64,000 nucleotides of DNA, from assembly GCA_035548175.1 (NCBI GenBank), contig DASZTO010000057.1, positions 1 to 64,000 on the forward strand. Reading direction: 5' to 3'. Positions 23,359 through 32,629 of this stretch are shown piece after piece. Origin of the DNA: CALCHA01 sp035548175 (GTDB lineage: Bacteria; Planctomycetota; Phycisphaerae; WQYP01). Positions within the stretch are counted from its first letter, which is position 1. Each line of letters starts with the position of its first letter. Both the position numbers and the translations under genes were made by a program. The notes below the pieces were generated by a model. It was not told the DNA's origin. It did not search any database and was given only the letters and a program-made list of their open reading frames with translations.

Positions 23359-24123
23359 TCAAGCCCGAGTGTTGGTACGGAGGGTGATCAGGGAGTGAAG
23401 GAGGGGGGTGATGGCGAGCGTATCGGGGAGGCGGTGGGGGGCGGTGGTGGGGCCGGGGCCGATTTTGATGGCGATGTTGGGGGGTGAGAGGGTGCGGAAG
23501 GCGTCTTCGTCGGTGAGGTCGTCGCCGAGGAAGAGGGCGGCGGAGGCGTGGGTGGCGTTGCGGAGGGCGGTGAGGGCGGCGCCTTTGTCGGCGCGGGTGG
23601 CGGAGAATTCGAGGACCATTTTGCCGTGGCGGGCGTGGATGGCGGGGTGTTGGCGGGCGGCGTCGAGGAGTGCGGTGACGGACTCGGCGGCGCGGGCCGG
23701 GTCGGCGTTGCGGTAGTGGAAGGCGACGGCGGTGGGCTTGTTTTCGACGAGAGCGCCGGGCAAATTGGCGGCGGCTTCGCGGATGACGCGGAGGAGGGGA
23801 TCGAGGGCGGCGGCGAGCTGCGCGTCTGGCGGGGGGGCGAGGTGAGGGGGGAGCTCGGCCCCGTGGCTGCCGACGAGGAGGGCGTGGTGGACGGCGGCGA
23901 CGCGCGGGGCGAGGTCGGAGATCGCGCGGCCGGAGATGATGGCGACGTGGGTGTTGGGAATGGCGGCGAGGGAATTCAAGGCGTCGAGGGATTCCGCGTG
24001 GGCGCGGGCGTCGGCGGGGTCGCTGACGATGGGGGCGAGGGTGCCATCGAAATCCGCGGCGACGAGCAGAATGGGAACGCGCGCGAGGTTTTGGAGGGCG
24101 GCGTCAAGATCCGGCGGAGTCAT
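23359..24123 (-). CDS. otsB: Trehalose-6-phosphate phosphatase
   Basis: 254 aa from the ATG at 24123; the longer frame to 24282 lies wholly inside otsA. HAD-phosphatase motifs: AADFDGTLAP with the nucleophile Asp24 and Asp26, a Ser/Thr motif in VAIISGR, KGAALTAL with the Lys, and GDDLTDEDAF. It removes phosphate from trehalose-6-phosphate to give trehalose, a compatible solute. The start overlaps the end of otsA by 20 nt, so the two are translationally coupled. Confidence 0.92.
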   Translation of the reverse strand: MTPPDLDAALQNLARVPILLVAADFDGTLAPIVSDPADARAHAESLDALNSLAAIPNTHVAIISGRAISDLAPRVAAVHHALLVGSHGAELPPHLAPPPDAQLAAALDPLLRVIREAAANLPGALVENKPTAVAFHYRNADPARAAESVTALLDAARQHPAIHARHGKMVLEFSATRADKGAALTALRNATHASAALFLGDDLTDEDAFRTLSPPNIAIKIGPGPTTAPHRLPDTLAITPLLHSLITLRTNTRA

Positions 24124-25624
24124 TGGGGGATTCCTTGCGGCGTGGGGAGCGGTGGGCGGGCTGCGGGGCGGGTGGGACGGCCCGGGCGCGCGAGGCTTTT
24201 TCACGTTCGGCCTCGATGAGGCCGCACTCGGCGAGGAACTGGTTGAGCCACCAGTAGACATTTTGCTCGCGGATGGTGTCACGGAGTTGGACCATGGCGC
24301 GGCGGCGCTGGGGGATGGTCATGAGCAGGGCGCGGTGGATGGCGGCGGCGACGTTTTCGATGTCGTAGGGATTGACGTTGATGGCCCAGGGGGCGAGTTG
24401 CTCGGAAGCGCCGGCAAACTCGCTGAGGACCAGCACGCCGTTGCCTTCGATCTGGGCGGCGCAGTATTCCTTGCACACCAGATTCATGCCGTCCTTGAGG
24501 GGGGTGACGAGGGCGACATCGGCCAGACGGTAGAAAGCGAGGAGTTCCTGCCGGGGAATGTGCCGGAAGAAATGGTGGATGGGGACCCAGCCGGGCTGGG
24601 TGAAGCGGCCGTTGATCTGGGCGACGAGCTGTTCGATTTCTCCCTTGAGCTTCTGGTACTGGGGGACCTGCTCGCGGCTGGGGACGAGGATTTGCAGGAG
24701 CGTGACGTTGCGGTGGAGTTCGGGAAAGGTCTCGAGCGCCTGGGCGAAGGCGCGGAGGCGGTAGGGGATACCCTTGGTGTAATCGAGGCGGTCGACACCG
24801 AGGATGACCTGGCGTCCGCCGAACTGGGCGCGGAGTTCCTGGAGGCGTTGATCGACGGCGGGGTCGGCGGCGCCGGCGGCGAATTCGTCGAAGTCGATAC
24901 CGATGGGGAAAGCGGCGGCGGCGCACTGGCGGCCGTCGGTTTCGAGTCGCAGCTCGCCGGGATCGCGGTGGCGTTCGACCTCTGGGAGGAGTCGGTGGAC
25001 GCAGTCGGAGAAGTTGGCGAGGTCGCGGCGTGTCTGGAAGCCGATGACTTCGTATTCGAGGAGTCCGCGGAGGACATCCATGCGCCAGGGCAGCTTGAGG
25101 AAGATATCGGGAGGGGGGAAGGGGATGTGGAGGAAGAAGGCGAGGCGATTTTTGAGGCCGCGCTGAACGAGGGTGCGGCCGAGACCCATGAGCTGGTAAT
25201 CCTGGACCCAGATGAGGTCGTCAGGCTGTGCGTGTTGTTCGATGACGTCGGCGAAGGATTGTTCGACCTTCTGGGCGCTGGTCCAGTAGGCGGGGACGAA
25301 GTTGCAGAGGGATTGGAGGTCGTGGAAGAGGGGCCAGATGATTTCGTTGCAGAAGCCCTGGTAAAAGCGGTGGTAGTCTTGGGCGGAGAGCGGGACGGGT
25401 GCGAGGCGGTAGCCTTCGCGGAGAGCGAACTGGTGGAGGACGGCGTCGAGTTCGTCGGGAGCGATGTCGGAGGCGCCGGGCCAGCCGATCCAGATGCCGC
25501 CGCGGCGTTTGAGGAGTGGTGAGAGGGCGGTGACGAGCCCGCCGCTGCTGGCGTGGAAGGTCCAGACGTCAGCGGATTTTTCGATGACGACGGGGAGGCG
25601 GTTGGAGACGAAGAGTGTTCGCAT
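24104..25624 (-). CDS. otsA: Trehalose-6-phosphate synthase
   Basis: 506 aa from the ATG at 25624, which has AAGGAG six bases upstream. A GT20 glycosyltransferase: N-terminal LFVSNRLPVV, the acceptor-binding WPLFHDLQ, VQDYQLMGLGRTLVQRG, LGVDRLDYTKGIPYRL, and the C-terminal nucleotide-sugar site GMNLVCKEYCAAQ followed by LSEFAGASEQL. It joins a nucleotide-activated glucose to glucose-6-phosphate. Together with otsB it makes trehalose, normally for osmotic or desiccation stress. The mechanosensitive channel gene lies divergently upstream, which fits a common theme of osmotic adaptation, though no shared regulator site was found. Confidence 0.95.
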   Translation of the reverse strand: MRTLFVSNRLPVVIEKSADVWTFHASSGGLVTALSPLLKRRGGIWIGWPGASDIAPDELDAVLHQFALREGYRLAPVPLSAQDYHRFYQGFCNEIIWPLFHDLQSLCNFVPAYWTSAQKVEQSFADVIEQHAQPDDLIWVQDYQLMGLGRTLVQRGLKNRLAFFLHIPFPPPDIFLKLPWRMDVLRGLLEYEVIGFQTRRDLANFSDCVHRLLPEVERHRDPGELRLETDGRQCAAAAFPIGIDFDEFAAGAADPAVDQRLQELRAQFGGRQVILGVDRLDYTKGIPYRLRAFAQALETFPELHRNVTLLQILVPSREQVPQYQKLKGEIEQLVAQINGRFTQPGWVPIHHFFRHIPRQELLAFYRLADVALVTPLKDGMNLVCKEYCAAQIEGNGVLVLSEFAGASEQLAPWAINVNPYDIENVAAAIHRALLMTIPQRRRAMVQLRDTIREQNVYWWLNQFLAECGLIEAEREKASRARAVPPAPQPAHRSPRRKESPNDSAGS

Positions 25625-25956
25625 TTCACTCCTTGAGGGGGACGACAAAGGGCCGCGGGGGGAATTGGGGAGGGGGAATGTGCGGCATCTGACAATCATA
25701 GGTGACTGCTCCCGGTATATCCGAAATGGAAGAGGAGGGAAGGGATTCAGAGGGATATTTGCAAAAAATTTTTGGGAGAAAAAGCCGAAGGATGCGCGGA
25801 GGAAAAAAATAGGCGAGGAAGCGCAAGGGGCGGCGCAAAATGAGGCGTGCGGGGTCGCGGCGCGGAGTGCATCGACCTAGAATCGACACTCTGCGCGCTG
25901 CGATATTTTTGCGGGCGGCCGGCAGTTGCGGCGCAGGCGCGGCGAAAGGAGTACTC
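25625..25956. other. Divergent intergenic region otsA / mscS
   Basis: 332 nt, locally AT-rich. A perfect palindrome CAAAAA-A-TTTTTG lies at 25762-25774, and A-rich runs follow. It should carry the promoters of both divergent genes, but I could not pick convincing -35/-10 pairs. No gene seen. Confidence 0.5.
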
Positions 25957-27072
25957 ATGGATACACAAACATTGATGGCGTATGCGACGTGGCTGGGATA
26001 CACGCTGGGGGCGATGGCGGCGGCGGTGGTGCTGGCGTTGCTGGGGCACTTTCTGCTGTTTTCGATTCTGCGGCGCGTGGCGAAAAGGACGCCCCTGACG
26101 GCTGACGATGTGGCGGTCTCGCGGCTGGCGGCGCCGACGCGCTGGATCGCCGTGTTGGCGGCCTTCTGGATGTCGCTCAACGTCGCGCAGCTGCCGGTGG
26201 GAGTGGAGCAGGTGCTGCGGCACGTGTCGTCGGTGGGGCTGATCCTGCTGATCGCGTGGCTGGCGATCCGGGGGCTGCTGGTGGGGCGCGACCTGCTGTT
26301 AAGCCATTATCTGCTGACGGTGTCGGACAACCTGCACGCGCGGGCGGTGCACACGCAGATACGCGTGCTGGTGCGGATCCTGATCGCCCTGCTGGTGGTG
26401 ATCGCGTTTGCCTGCGTTCTGATGACGTTCGACGGGGTGCGGCAATTGGGGGCGTCGCTGCTGGCGTCGGCGGGGATATTGGGGATTATCCTGGGGTTTG
26501 CGGCGCAGAAGGTGATCGGGACGCTCTTCGCGGGGCTGCAGATGGCCATCACGCAGCCGATCCGGCTGGAGGATGTGGTGATCGTGGAGGGGGAGTGGGG
26601 GGTGATCGAGGAGATCACGCTGACGTACGTGGTGGTGCGGATCTGGGATTTGCGGCGGCTGGTGGTGCCGGCGACCTATTTTATGGAGAAGCCGTTCCAG
26701 AACTGGACGCGGACGTCGGCGAGTTTGCTGGGGACGGTGTTTTTGTATGTGGATTGCACGGTGGAAGTGGGTGCGATTCGCGCGGAGCTGTCGCGGTTTC
26801 TGGAGGGGCAGAAGCTGTGGGACAAGAAGGCGGCGGGCCTGCAGGTCACCAATATGTCTGACCGGACGGTGGAGCTGCGGGCGTTGATGAGCGCGGCGGA
26901 CGCGTCGGCGGCGTGGGACTTGCGGTGCGCCGTGCGGGAGCATCTGCTGGAGTTTCTGCAGAAGACGCAGCCCCATGCGCTGCCGCGGGTGCGGGTGGAA
27001 ATGGATCGCGTGGACGGCATGGAGCGCCGGGAGGGGCTGCTGGCGCGTGACGGGGCGGGTGCGGCGGCGTAG
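25957..27072 (+). CDS. MscS-type mechanosensitive channel
   Basis: 371 aa from the ATG at 25957 with AAAGGAG upstream. Four hydrophobic segments occupy residues ~10-190. The pore-lining helix is the Gly/Ala-rich LGASLLASAGILGIILGFAAQ, followed by the conserved TLFAGLQMAITQPIRLEDVV and the beta domain with a VPATYFMEKPFQNWTR segment. It opens under membrane tension and releases solutes on hypo-osmotic shock. It is longer than E. coli MscS by an extra transmembrane segment, as in many environmental bacteria. Confidence 0.9.
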   Translation: MDTQTLMAYATWLGYTLGAMAAAVVLALLGHFLLFSILRRVAKRTPLTADDVAVSRLAAPTRWIAVLAAFWMSLNVAQLPVGVEQVLRHVSSVGLILLIAWLAIRGLLVGRDLLLSHYLLTVSDNLHARAVHTQIRVLVRILIALLVVIAFACVLMTFDGVRQLGASLLASAGILGIILGFAAQKVIGTLFAGLQMAITQPIRLEDVVIVEGEWGVIEEITLTYVVVRIWDLRRLVVPATYFMEKPFQNWTRTSASLLGTVFLYVDCTVEVGAIRAELSRFLEGQKLWDKKAAGLQVTNMSDRTVELRALMSAADASAAWDLRCAVREHLLEFLQKTQPHALPRVRVEMDRVDGMERREGLLARDGAGAAA

Positions 27073-27180
27073 CGGCCGGACGCGGGCGGGAGGCAGGAGA
27101 AGGGGAGGGGGCGCTTTGCCTTTTGGGTTTTGACCAGCGACACTAGTGGGCACGAGCACCGCGTCTTGCCGGAAAATCGC

Positions 27181-28254
27181 ATGCCATCCGAGCGCACCCG
27201 CAACTTCATCGTCGGCGTGACCATCTTGATCGCCCTTGGCGCGCTGATGTGGGGTGTTTTCATCCTTGGGAAGTTTCCGAGCTGGGGCGGGAAGCGTCCC
27301 TACACGGTGACGCTGGTCGCGGAGAACGCCAACGGGTCGGTGCCGGGATCGAAGGTGGATTTGAACGGCGTGAACATCGGGCAGGTGACGGAGGTGCACC
27401 TCGACCAGGATAGCTCGGGGAACCTGATCGCGAAAATCACGCTGCAGATCGACGGAAACACGAGCATTCCGACCTCCGCGGTGGCCTATCTGGGGCGTCC
27501 GACGGCGGGGATCGGGAACACGTACGTGTCGATCGCGGCGGTGAATTTGAAGCCGCCGCTCCTGCCGCGGAACGGGACGGCGACGCTGCACGCGGTGGCC
27601 GCGGACAACAGCCTGATCCCGCCGGCGATCACGCAGGACATCACGACGCTGCAGAAGAACATCTCGGGACTGACGGTGCAGCTGACGGAGGTGGCCAAGG
27701 ATCTGCACGGATTGCTGGCTTATGCGCCGCCGGAGCTGGCCGAAGGGACGGCGCATCCGGGCACGAATCCGGCGACGAGCCCGTCGGAGAACATATCGAC
27801 GGTGGTGATCCGGCTGAATCGGACGATGGCGTCGATACAGTCGCTGCTGGCGGATCCGAAGCTGCAGCAGAACATCCGGACGGTGGTGCAGAACCTGGCG
27901 GATGCGTCGTCGCAGCTGAAGGGGACGATGGAGAACATCAACGCGGTGATCGGGACGGCCAAAGAGACGGCGGCGTCATTCAACACGGCGGCGACGCGGG
28001 CATCGGCCACGCTGGACACCACGCAGGCGCAGGTGCTGAACATTTCGGAGCACCTGGTGACGCTGCTGGATGCGCTGAACAAAAACATCAATGCGATTGT
28101 GAAGGGCGATGGCACGACGGGGAAACTGGTGAACGATCCGCGGCTGTATGACGAGCTGGTGGACCTGGCGGACAATCTGAAAACCACCGTGAGCGACCTC
28201 GATTTCATCGTGAAAAAATGGAAAGACGAAGGCGTGAACCTGCACTTGAAGTGA
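27181..28254 (+). CDS. MCE/MlaD-domain protein
   Basis: 357 aa from the ATG at 27181; the frame opens earlier from a TTG at 27130. One N-terminal membrane anchor (RNFIVGVTILIALGALMWGVF), then an MCE domain (~38-120) with NANGSVPGSKVDLNGVNIGQV and RPTAGIGNTYVSI. The rest is long helical sequence rich in Thr, Ala and Gln (~160-350), likely forming a barrel or needle across the periplasm. MCE proteins carry lipids between membranes together with MlaE-like permease and MlaF-like ATPase subunits; neither is encoded here. Confidence 0.88.
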   Translation: MPSERTRNFIVGVTILIALGALMWGVFILGKFPSWGGKRPYTVTLVAENANGSVPGSKVDLNGVNIGQVTEVHLDQDSSGNLIAKITLQIDGNTSIPTSAVAYLGRPTAGIGNTYVSIAAVNLKPPLLPRNGTATLHAVAADNSLIPPAITQDITTLQKNISGLTVQLTEVAKDLHGLLAYAPPELAEGTAHPGTNPATSPSENISTVVIRLNRTMASIQSLLADPKLQQNIRTVVQNLADASSQLKGTMENINAVIGTAKETAASFNTAATRASATLDTTQAQVLNISEHLVTLLDALNKNINAIVKGDGTTGKLVNDPRLYDELVDLADNLKTTVSDLDFIVKKWKDEGVNLHLK

Positions 28255-28298
28255 GCGGCTCCGCTGACGACTGACACCTGATTACCGGTCCACGCTGC

Positions 28299-29138
28299 AT
28301 GTCTGCCACCGTTCCTACCGGCGCGCAATCGGAATCCGACGTGCTGGACGTGCGCGCGGACGTCTGGCGGAAGCGGCCGCTGCTGCGGGAGATTTACAAC
28401 CGCTACTTCGCCGAGATGCTTTCGCTTCTGGCGACGCCGGAGAACCGGTTCGGCCGCTGCGGGCTCATCCTGGAACTGGGGGGCGGCTCGGGAAACTTCA
28501 AGGAGTATTTCCAGCGGCAGGCGGTGGGGGCGGTCGGCCAAGGCGGGGGCGGCGGCGCGGGGACGCTGATCACATCGGACATCGTGCCGACGCATCACTG
28601 CGACCTGGCGGCGGACGCGATGGCGCTGCCGTTCGGCGATGAATCGCTGGACAACCTGGTGATGCAGGATGTACTGCATCACATCCCATATCCGCTGCGA
28701 TTTCTGGCGGAAGCGCAGCGGACGCTGCGGCGCGGCGGGCGCGTGGTGATGACGGAGCCGTACATATCGCCGGCCTCACGGGTGGTGTTTGCGCTGGCGC
28801 ATCCGGAGCCGGTGGTTCCAGCGGCGCGGATTTTCGGGGAGCGCGGCGGGGGGGATCCGTCTCCGCTGCGGGGAAGCGGGGCGTTTGCATCGAACCAGGC
28901 GACGCCGACGCGGCTGTTTTTTCGGGATGTGGCGAAATTCCAGGAGCGGTTTCCGGCGCTGAAGGTGGTGGCGCGGCGGCGGCGGTCGCTGTTTGTGTAT
29001 CCGCTGTCGGGCGGCTTTTCCGGGCCGCAGCTTTTGCCGCGCCCGCTGCGGAGGCTGGCCTGGGGCGTGGAGAAAACGCTGACGCCGCTGGCGCCGCTGC
29101 TGGCGTTTCGGCTGGTGGTGGCGCTCGAGAAGGTGTGA
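28299..29138 (+). CDS. Class I SAM-dependent methyltransferase
   Basis: 279 aa. The SAM-binding motif I is LILELGGGSGNFKEYF. Motif II-like sequence is AADAMALPFGDESLDNLVMQDVLHHI, and RTLRRGGRVVMTEPYISPASR is motif III. It belongs to the UbiE/Methyltransf_11-like group that methylates small molecules or lipids. It begins 44 nt after the MCE gene, so the two are likely co-transcribed, perhaps in lipid metabolism; the substrate is unknown. A Gly-rich insertion occurs around residue 75-90. Confidence 0.82.
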   Translation: MSATVPTGAQSESDVLDVRADVWRKRPLLREIYNRYFAEMLSLLATPENRFGRCGLILELGGGSGNFKEYFQRQAVGAVGQGGGGGAGTLITSDIVPTHHCDLAADAMALPFGDESLDNLVMQDVLHHIPYPLRFLAEAQRTLRRGGRVVMTEPYISPASRVVFALAHPEPVVPAARIFGERGGGDPSPLRGSGAFASNQATPTRLFFRDVAKFQERFPALKVVARRRRSLFVYPLSGGFSGPQLLPRPLRRLAWGVEKTLTPLAPLLAFRLVVALEKV

Positions 29139-29173
29139 AGGGGCGCGGATATCGTGCGGCGCCTGGCGCGGCG

Positions 29174-30451
29174 TCAGCGGGCGTCGGCCGCGATGGGAGT
29201 TTCGGGCTCCGCGGGCTGCGTCGCGCCGCCAGGTTGGGTGGCGGGAACGAGCGCGGCCATCGGATCGATCGCGTGGGGACCCTGCGCGCCGTCGCCGATG
29301 ACCGCCTCGATGGCCATGCGGGCGAGCGTGCGCTTGATGCGTTCGCGCTCGGTCGAAGGATCCTTGATGTAGGTTTTGTAGTAGCCGAGGGCGGCCCAGA
29401 GAGTGCGGCGCTTCAGGACGCCATCGGGCATGCTTTCTCCCACATTTTTGAGCATTTCCGCGGCGGTGAAGTCGGCGTCCACGTGGTTCTGGGCGGCCGC
29501 GATGGCGCCGGCGAGCTGCGCCATGGCGCTGGCGGGCTTGCGGCCCGGCAGATCCGCGACCAGCTCGGGCTTGCCTTTGACGTAGCGGCCGTAGAGATAA
29601 ATCTCCATGAGGGCGGCATCATCGCCGCGGACGGCGGGCTCGTATTTCCGGCCCAGATCGGCGAGCAGCCCGGCAGTTTGTTTGACCTGCACGCGGACGG
29701 CGGCGATTTCGCTGCGCGTTTTCGTGTCGCCCTTGAGCCAGCCTTCGTGATAGCCAATCTGGCGCATCAGGCCCTCGGCGGCGTCGATCTGGTCGCGGTC
29801 GAGCAGCAGCAACGCAAGCTGCATGTTCGCCCGCGCCGCGATCCCGGAATAGCGGATACGCTCCGGCTTGGGCGTGACGGCCATCTTGGACATCTGGTTG
29901 GTCATGGTCCACAGGCCGGCAACTTGCAGCGGGGCCTTGGTGTCCATGACGCGCTGGTAGCCTTCGACGGCCTTGTTGGCGACCACGAACCCGTCGCGGT
30001 TGCGATAGGTGAGTCCCACGGCGCGCAGGTAAAGCAGGCGCGCCAGACCGAGGCGCCCGTCTTTGCCGTCGGCGGCCTGAGCGTCGGCGGCGGCGATGAG
30101 ACGCGTGGCGAATTCGGCGATGCCCGAGGACTTTTTCCGCCCGACGTTGTCCGCTTCCTCGCCGAATTCCTGGCGATAGGTGGCCCAGTCGTCGCCGCGG
30201 TAGATCGGTTCGAAGCCCGTCGGCGCGACCATGGGCATTTTCTGCAGGACTGACAGCTCAGGCATAAGGGCGTCGGCGGCGACCTGCGGCGGCAGCAAAG
30301 GATTGTTGGGCGAGAGGGCGACAACGTCGGTCTTCTTGGCCGGCGTTTTTTTGCCCGCGGACGGCCCCTTTCCCGTCGCTCCGAGCCCGGCGCCCACGCC
30401 CAGAACGATTCCCGCCACCGCCGCCCATGTCCGCATCCGTGCAGCCTTCAT
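29174..30451 (-). CDS. Exported helical-repeat protein, unknown
   Basis: 425 aa. A signal peptide (MRTWAAVAGIVLGVGAGLGA) is followed by a Lys/Pro-rich spacer. The body is almost entirely helical, with repeated Ala/Leu/Tyr patterns of the TPR kind (for example LARLLYLRAVGLTYRNRDGF, ANMQLALLLLDRDQIDAAEGLM). The C-terminus is Pro/Thr-rich (PATQPGGATQPAEPE). No catalytic motif was seen. Convergent with the methyltransferase gene. An extracytoplasmic scaffold is plausible but unproven. Confidence 0.7.
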   Translation of the reverse strand: MKAARMRTWAAVAGIVLGVGAGLGATGKGPSAGKKTPAKKTDVVALSPNNPLLPPQVAADALMPELSVLQKMPMVAPTGFEPIYRGDDWATYRQEFGEEADNVGRKKSSGIAEFATRLIAAADAQAADGKDGRLGLARLLYLRAVGLTYRNRDGFVVANKAVEGYQRVMDTKAPLQVAGLWTMTNQMSKMAVTPKPERIRYSGIAARANMQLALLLLDRDQIDAAEGLMRQIGYHEGWLKGDTKTRSEIAAVRVQVKQTAGLLADLGRKYEPAVRGDDAALMEIYLYGRYVKGKPELVADLPGRKPASAMAQLAGAIAAAQNHVDADFTAAEMLKNVGESMPDGVLKRRTLWAALGYYKTYIKDPSTERERIKRTLARMAIEAVIGDGAQGPHAIDPMAALVPATQPGGATQPAEPETPIAADAR

Positions 30452-30651
30452 CGTGTCACCATTTCATAATCCGACGCGCGCATTCCACTCTATCGTCCAA
30501 ACCCCAGCCGAAACAACATGATCAGATGCAAAACCCCCCAAGGGCGGAGATCCTTCATGGACGCGGGCCCCGGTATGAGCGTGCCGCACCGTTTGAATGA
30601 GGCGGCGGCATCGCCAATAATGGCGCATCTTGCCCTTTGTCTGGATGGCTC

Positions 30652-31866
30652 ATGCTCCCGATTCCCATCGGCACCGATCGCCCGAGGCGCCGCTTCCCAT
30701 GGATGAATGTCCTGATCATCGGGGCGAACGTGGTGTGCTATGTGCTGAGCCATCAGTCCGGCGGCCCGCATGCCCCGGCATCGATCGCGGGCCTGGCGCC
30801 GGGCTGGGACAAGTGGATGCTTTACCCGACGCATCCGGCGCTCGCGCAGTTCATCACCTACCAGTTCCTCCACGAAAACTTCACCCACATACTTTTCAAC
30901 ATGCTCTTTCTGTGGGTCTTCGGCAACAACCTCAATGAAAAACTGGGGAATATCGCTTACCTGCTCTTCTATCTGACCGGCGGCGTACTGGCCGGTTGCG
31001 GGCAATTGCTGACTTCTTCCGCGCCGACGCTGGGCGCCAGCGGAGCGATTTCCGCGGTCACGGGCCTGTTTTTCGTGCTGCTTCCGCGGACAAATATCCG
31101 CATGTTCATCTTTTTTTTCGTCTACGTGGATGTGTGGGAAATCCCCTCCATGTATTTCATCCTCTTCAAGGTCGGGCAGGATGTCATCGAGCCGCTGCTG
31201 GGACCGAGCAACGTGGCGCACATGGCGCATATCTCCGGGACCGCCGCGGGCGTGGTCATTGGCCTGGTGCTGCTGCTGGGGGGGCTGGTGCAGCGCGATC
31301 ATTACGATTTGCTGGCGATGATCAACCGCTATCGCCGGCGCAAGCAGTATGAATCCCTGGTGTCGCACGGGTACGATCCCTTCGCGGCGGCCGGCGGCGG
31401 CAAGGGCTCGCCGGGGCTGCCGGTGGCGCCGGTGCACGAGAACCCGCGCGTGGCGGCCCTGCGCGATGAAATCACCATGCTGATCCGCAACCACCAGCTG
31501 CCCGAAGCCGCCGGCAAATACATCGAGCTCCGCGCCCTCGATCCCCGGCAGATTCTCACCCCCCAGGACCAATTGGACATCGCCAATCAGTTGATGAGCG
31601 AGCAGCGCTACTCCGTCGCGGCGGCGGCCTATGAGGATTACCTGCGCGCGTATCCCAAGCGTCCGCAACACGAGCAGATCACCCTGGTGCTGGCGCTCAT
31701 TTACATCCGTTATGCGCCCAACCCCACCCGCGCGCGAGACTTGCTCACAGGCATCCTTCCGCACCTGCACAACGCCCAGGAGCGCGACCTCGCCGAGTCC
31801 GAACTCGCCCAACTCGCAGCCGCACCGGGCGGAGACACCTTCCCCCCCAGCACCCAGCCGGCCTGA
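30652..31866 (+). CDS. Rhomboid intramembrane protease with C-terminal helical domain
   Basis: 404 aa from the ATG at 30652. The rhomboid core (~15-215) has the HENFTHILFNMLFLWVFG segment, the active-site LGASGAIS with Ser130, and AHISGTAAG with His193, the catalytic dyad. A cytoplasmic stretch and a TPR-like helical region (~260-395, EAAGKYIELRALDP, SVAAAAYEDYLRAYPKRP) follow the last membrane helix. Rhomboids cut transmembrane proteins within the lipid bilayer. The helical tail may recruit substrates or partners. It is followed by tRNA-Pro. Confidence 0.9.
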   Translation: MLPIPIGTDRPRRRFPWMNVLIIGANVVCYVLSHQSGGPHAPASIAGLAPGWDKWMLYPTHPALAQFITYQFLHENFTHILFNMLFLWVFGNNLNEKLGNIAYLLFYLTGGVLAGCGQLLTSSAPTLGASGAISAVTGLFFVLLPRTNIRMFIFFFVYVDVWEIPSMYFILFKVGQDVIEPLLGPSNVAHMAHISGTAAGVVIGLVLLLGGLVQRDHYDLLAMINRYRRRKQYESLVSHGYDPFAAAGGGKGSPGLPVAPVHENPRVAALRDEITMLIRNHQLPEAAGKYIELRALDPRQILTPQDQLDIANQLMSEQRYSVAAAAYEDYLRAYPKRPQHEQITLVLALIYIRYAPNPTRARDLLTGILPHLHNAQERDLAESELAQLAAAPGGDTFPPSTQPA

Positions 31867-31990
31867 GGGGCGTCCCACCCCGGCCGCATCACCATCAGCC
31901 ACCGCGACAACCGCAGCAGCGCCGCGCGGCAACCACAGTTACCAAAGCCGCTCGCGACCGCCCGGCCCATTTGCTATACTCCAGCCTCCT

Positions 31991-32065
31991 CGGGGCGTAG
32001 CTCAGCCTGGCTAGAGCGCCTGGTTTGGGACCAGGAAGTCGCAGGTTCAAATCCTGTCGCCCCGA
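31991..32065 (+). tRNA. tRNA-Pro (anticodon TGG)
   Basis: The cloverleaf can be drawn fully. The acceptor stem is CGGGGCG with CGCCCCG. The D arm is GCTC..GAGC. The anticodon stem CCTGG/CCAGG has loop TTTGGGA, giving TGG. The T arm is GCAGG-TTCAAAT-CCTGT. The discriminator base is A and no CCA is encoded. A serine-recombinase remnant on the other strand ends inside its 3' part. Confidence 0.96.
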
Positions 32066-32480
32066 AGTAACGGGACAGAAAGCCCTTCAGCGAGCACGTT
32101 GAAGGGCTTTCTCATTGTGGGGACGAGAGTTGCGCCGTCGAGCGTGAAGTTCAAACAGACGGTTTCAAGTAACTGACGCTTCTTGCGGTAATCCGATATA
32201 AGCCATTTGTCTTTCAGTGTTTGTGAGAGTTCAAACGCCTCGATGGCATTTTGGCCTGCGTCAGCGGCATTGCCGCCGGACGTTGAGCGCTGGTCCGCAA
32301 GCAGAACGATTTTGTCGCGGAGCTCCGTGTTCTTGGCAGCGAATCGTGTTTCGTCGATCTCGTCATTCAGGCGCATGTTCAAGAGCCTGTCCTGCTGGTT
32401 CTTGAGCACGGTGAGCTGACGTTCGACGTCTGCGGTTTGCTGCTGGTTTGTTTTCTGAAGTTCCTGCATGCGAGAGCGCC
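32047..32480 (-). pseudogene. C-terminal remnant of a large serine recombinase
   Basis: The minus-strand frame from about 32480 to the stop at 32047-32049 encodes the typical coiled-coil and tail of large serine recombinases: RQLTVLKNQQDRLLNMRL, DEIDETRFAAKNTELRD, FELSQTLKDKWLISDYRKKR, LETVCLNFTLDGATLVP, RKPFNVLAEGL, RGDRI. The catalytic resolvase domain, recombinase domain and zinc ribbon are absent; upstream sequence in this frame is unrelated until kdpE begins. The last codons are read from the tRNA-Pro gene itself. This is what is left of an integrated element that used the tRNA 3' end as its site. Confidence 0.8.
32078..32111 (+). terminator. 12-bp perfect stem-loop after tRNA-Pro
   Basis: GAAAGCCCTTCA and TGAAGGGCTTTC pair perfectly around a 10-nt loop, 13 nt past the tRNA. 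It is a likely tRNA terminator. The same bases encode the KPFNVLAEGL tail of the recombinase remnant on the other strand. Confidence 0.6.
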
Positions 32481-32629
32481 AAATTGCCGACCTTGAGGCC
32501 GCCGCTGGAATGTGGATGTGCGACCCATCACCGTGAGCTGTGGCGCCGGTCGCTTGAGTTCGTTGCGCCACAACTCGGTCCTCTGAACACACACCAGCTA
32601 CGGCAGGAAGCACGCGCAGGGCGCGATGC

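Noticed and set aside
32160..32200. Possible dif site near the skew switch (TGCGGTAATCCGATATAAGC)
   Set aside because: It lacks the two 11-bp arms of dif and is explained as coding sequence of the recombinase remnant (LISDYRKKR).
32520..32594. Peptide TELWRNELKRPAPQLTVMG in another minus frame beside the recombinase remnant
   Set aside because: It looks protein-like and may be another decayed fragment, but it is too short and I could not assign it to a family.
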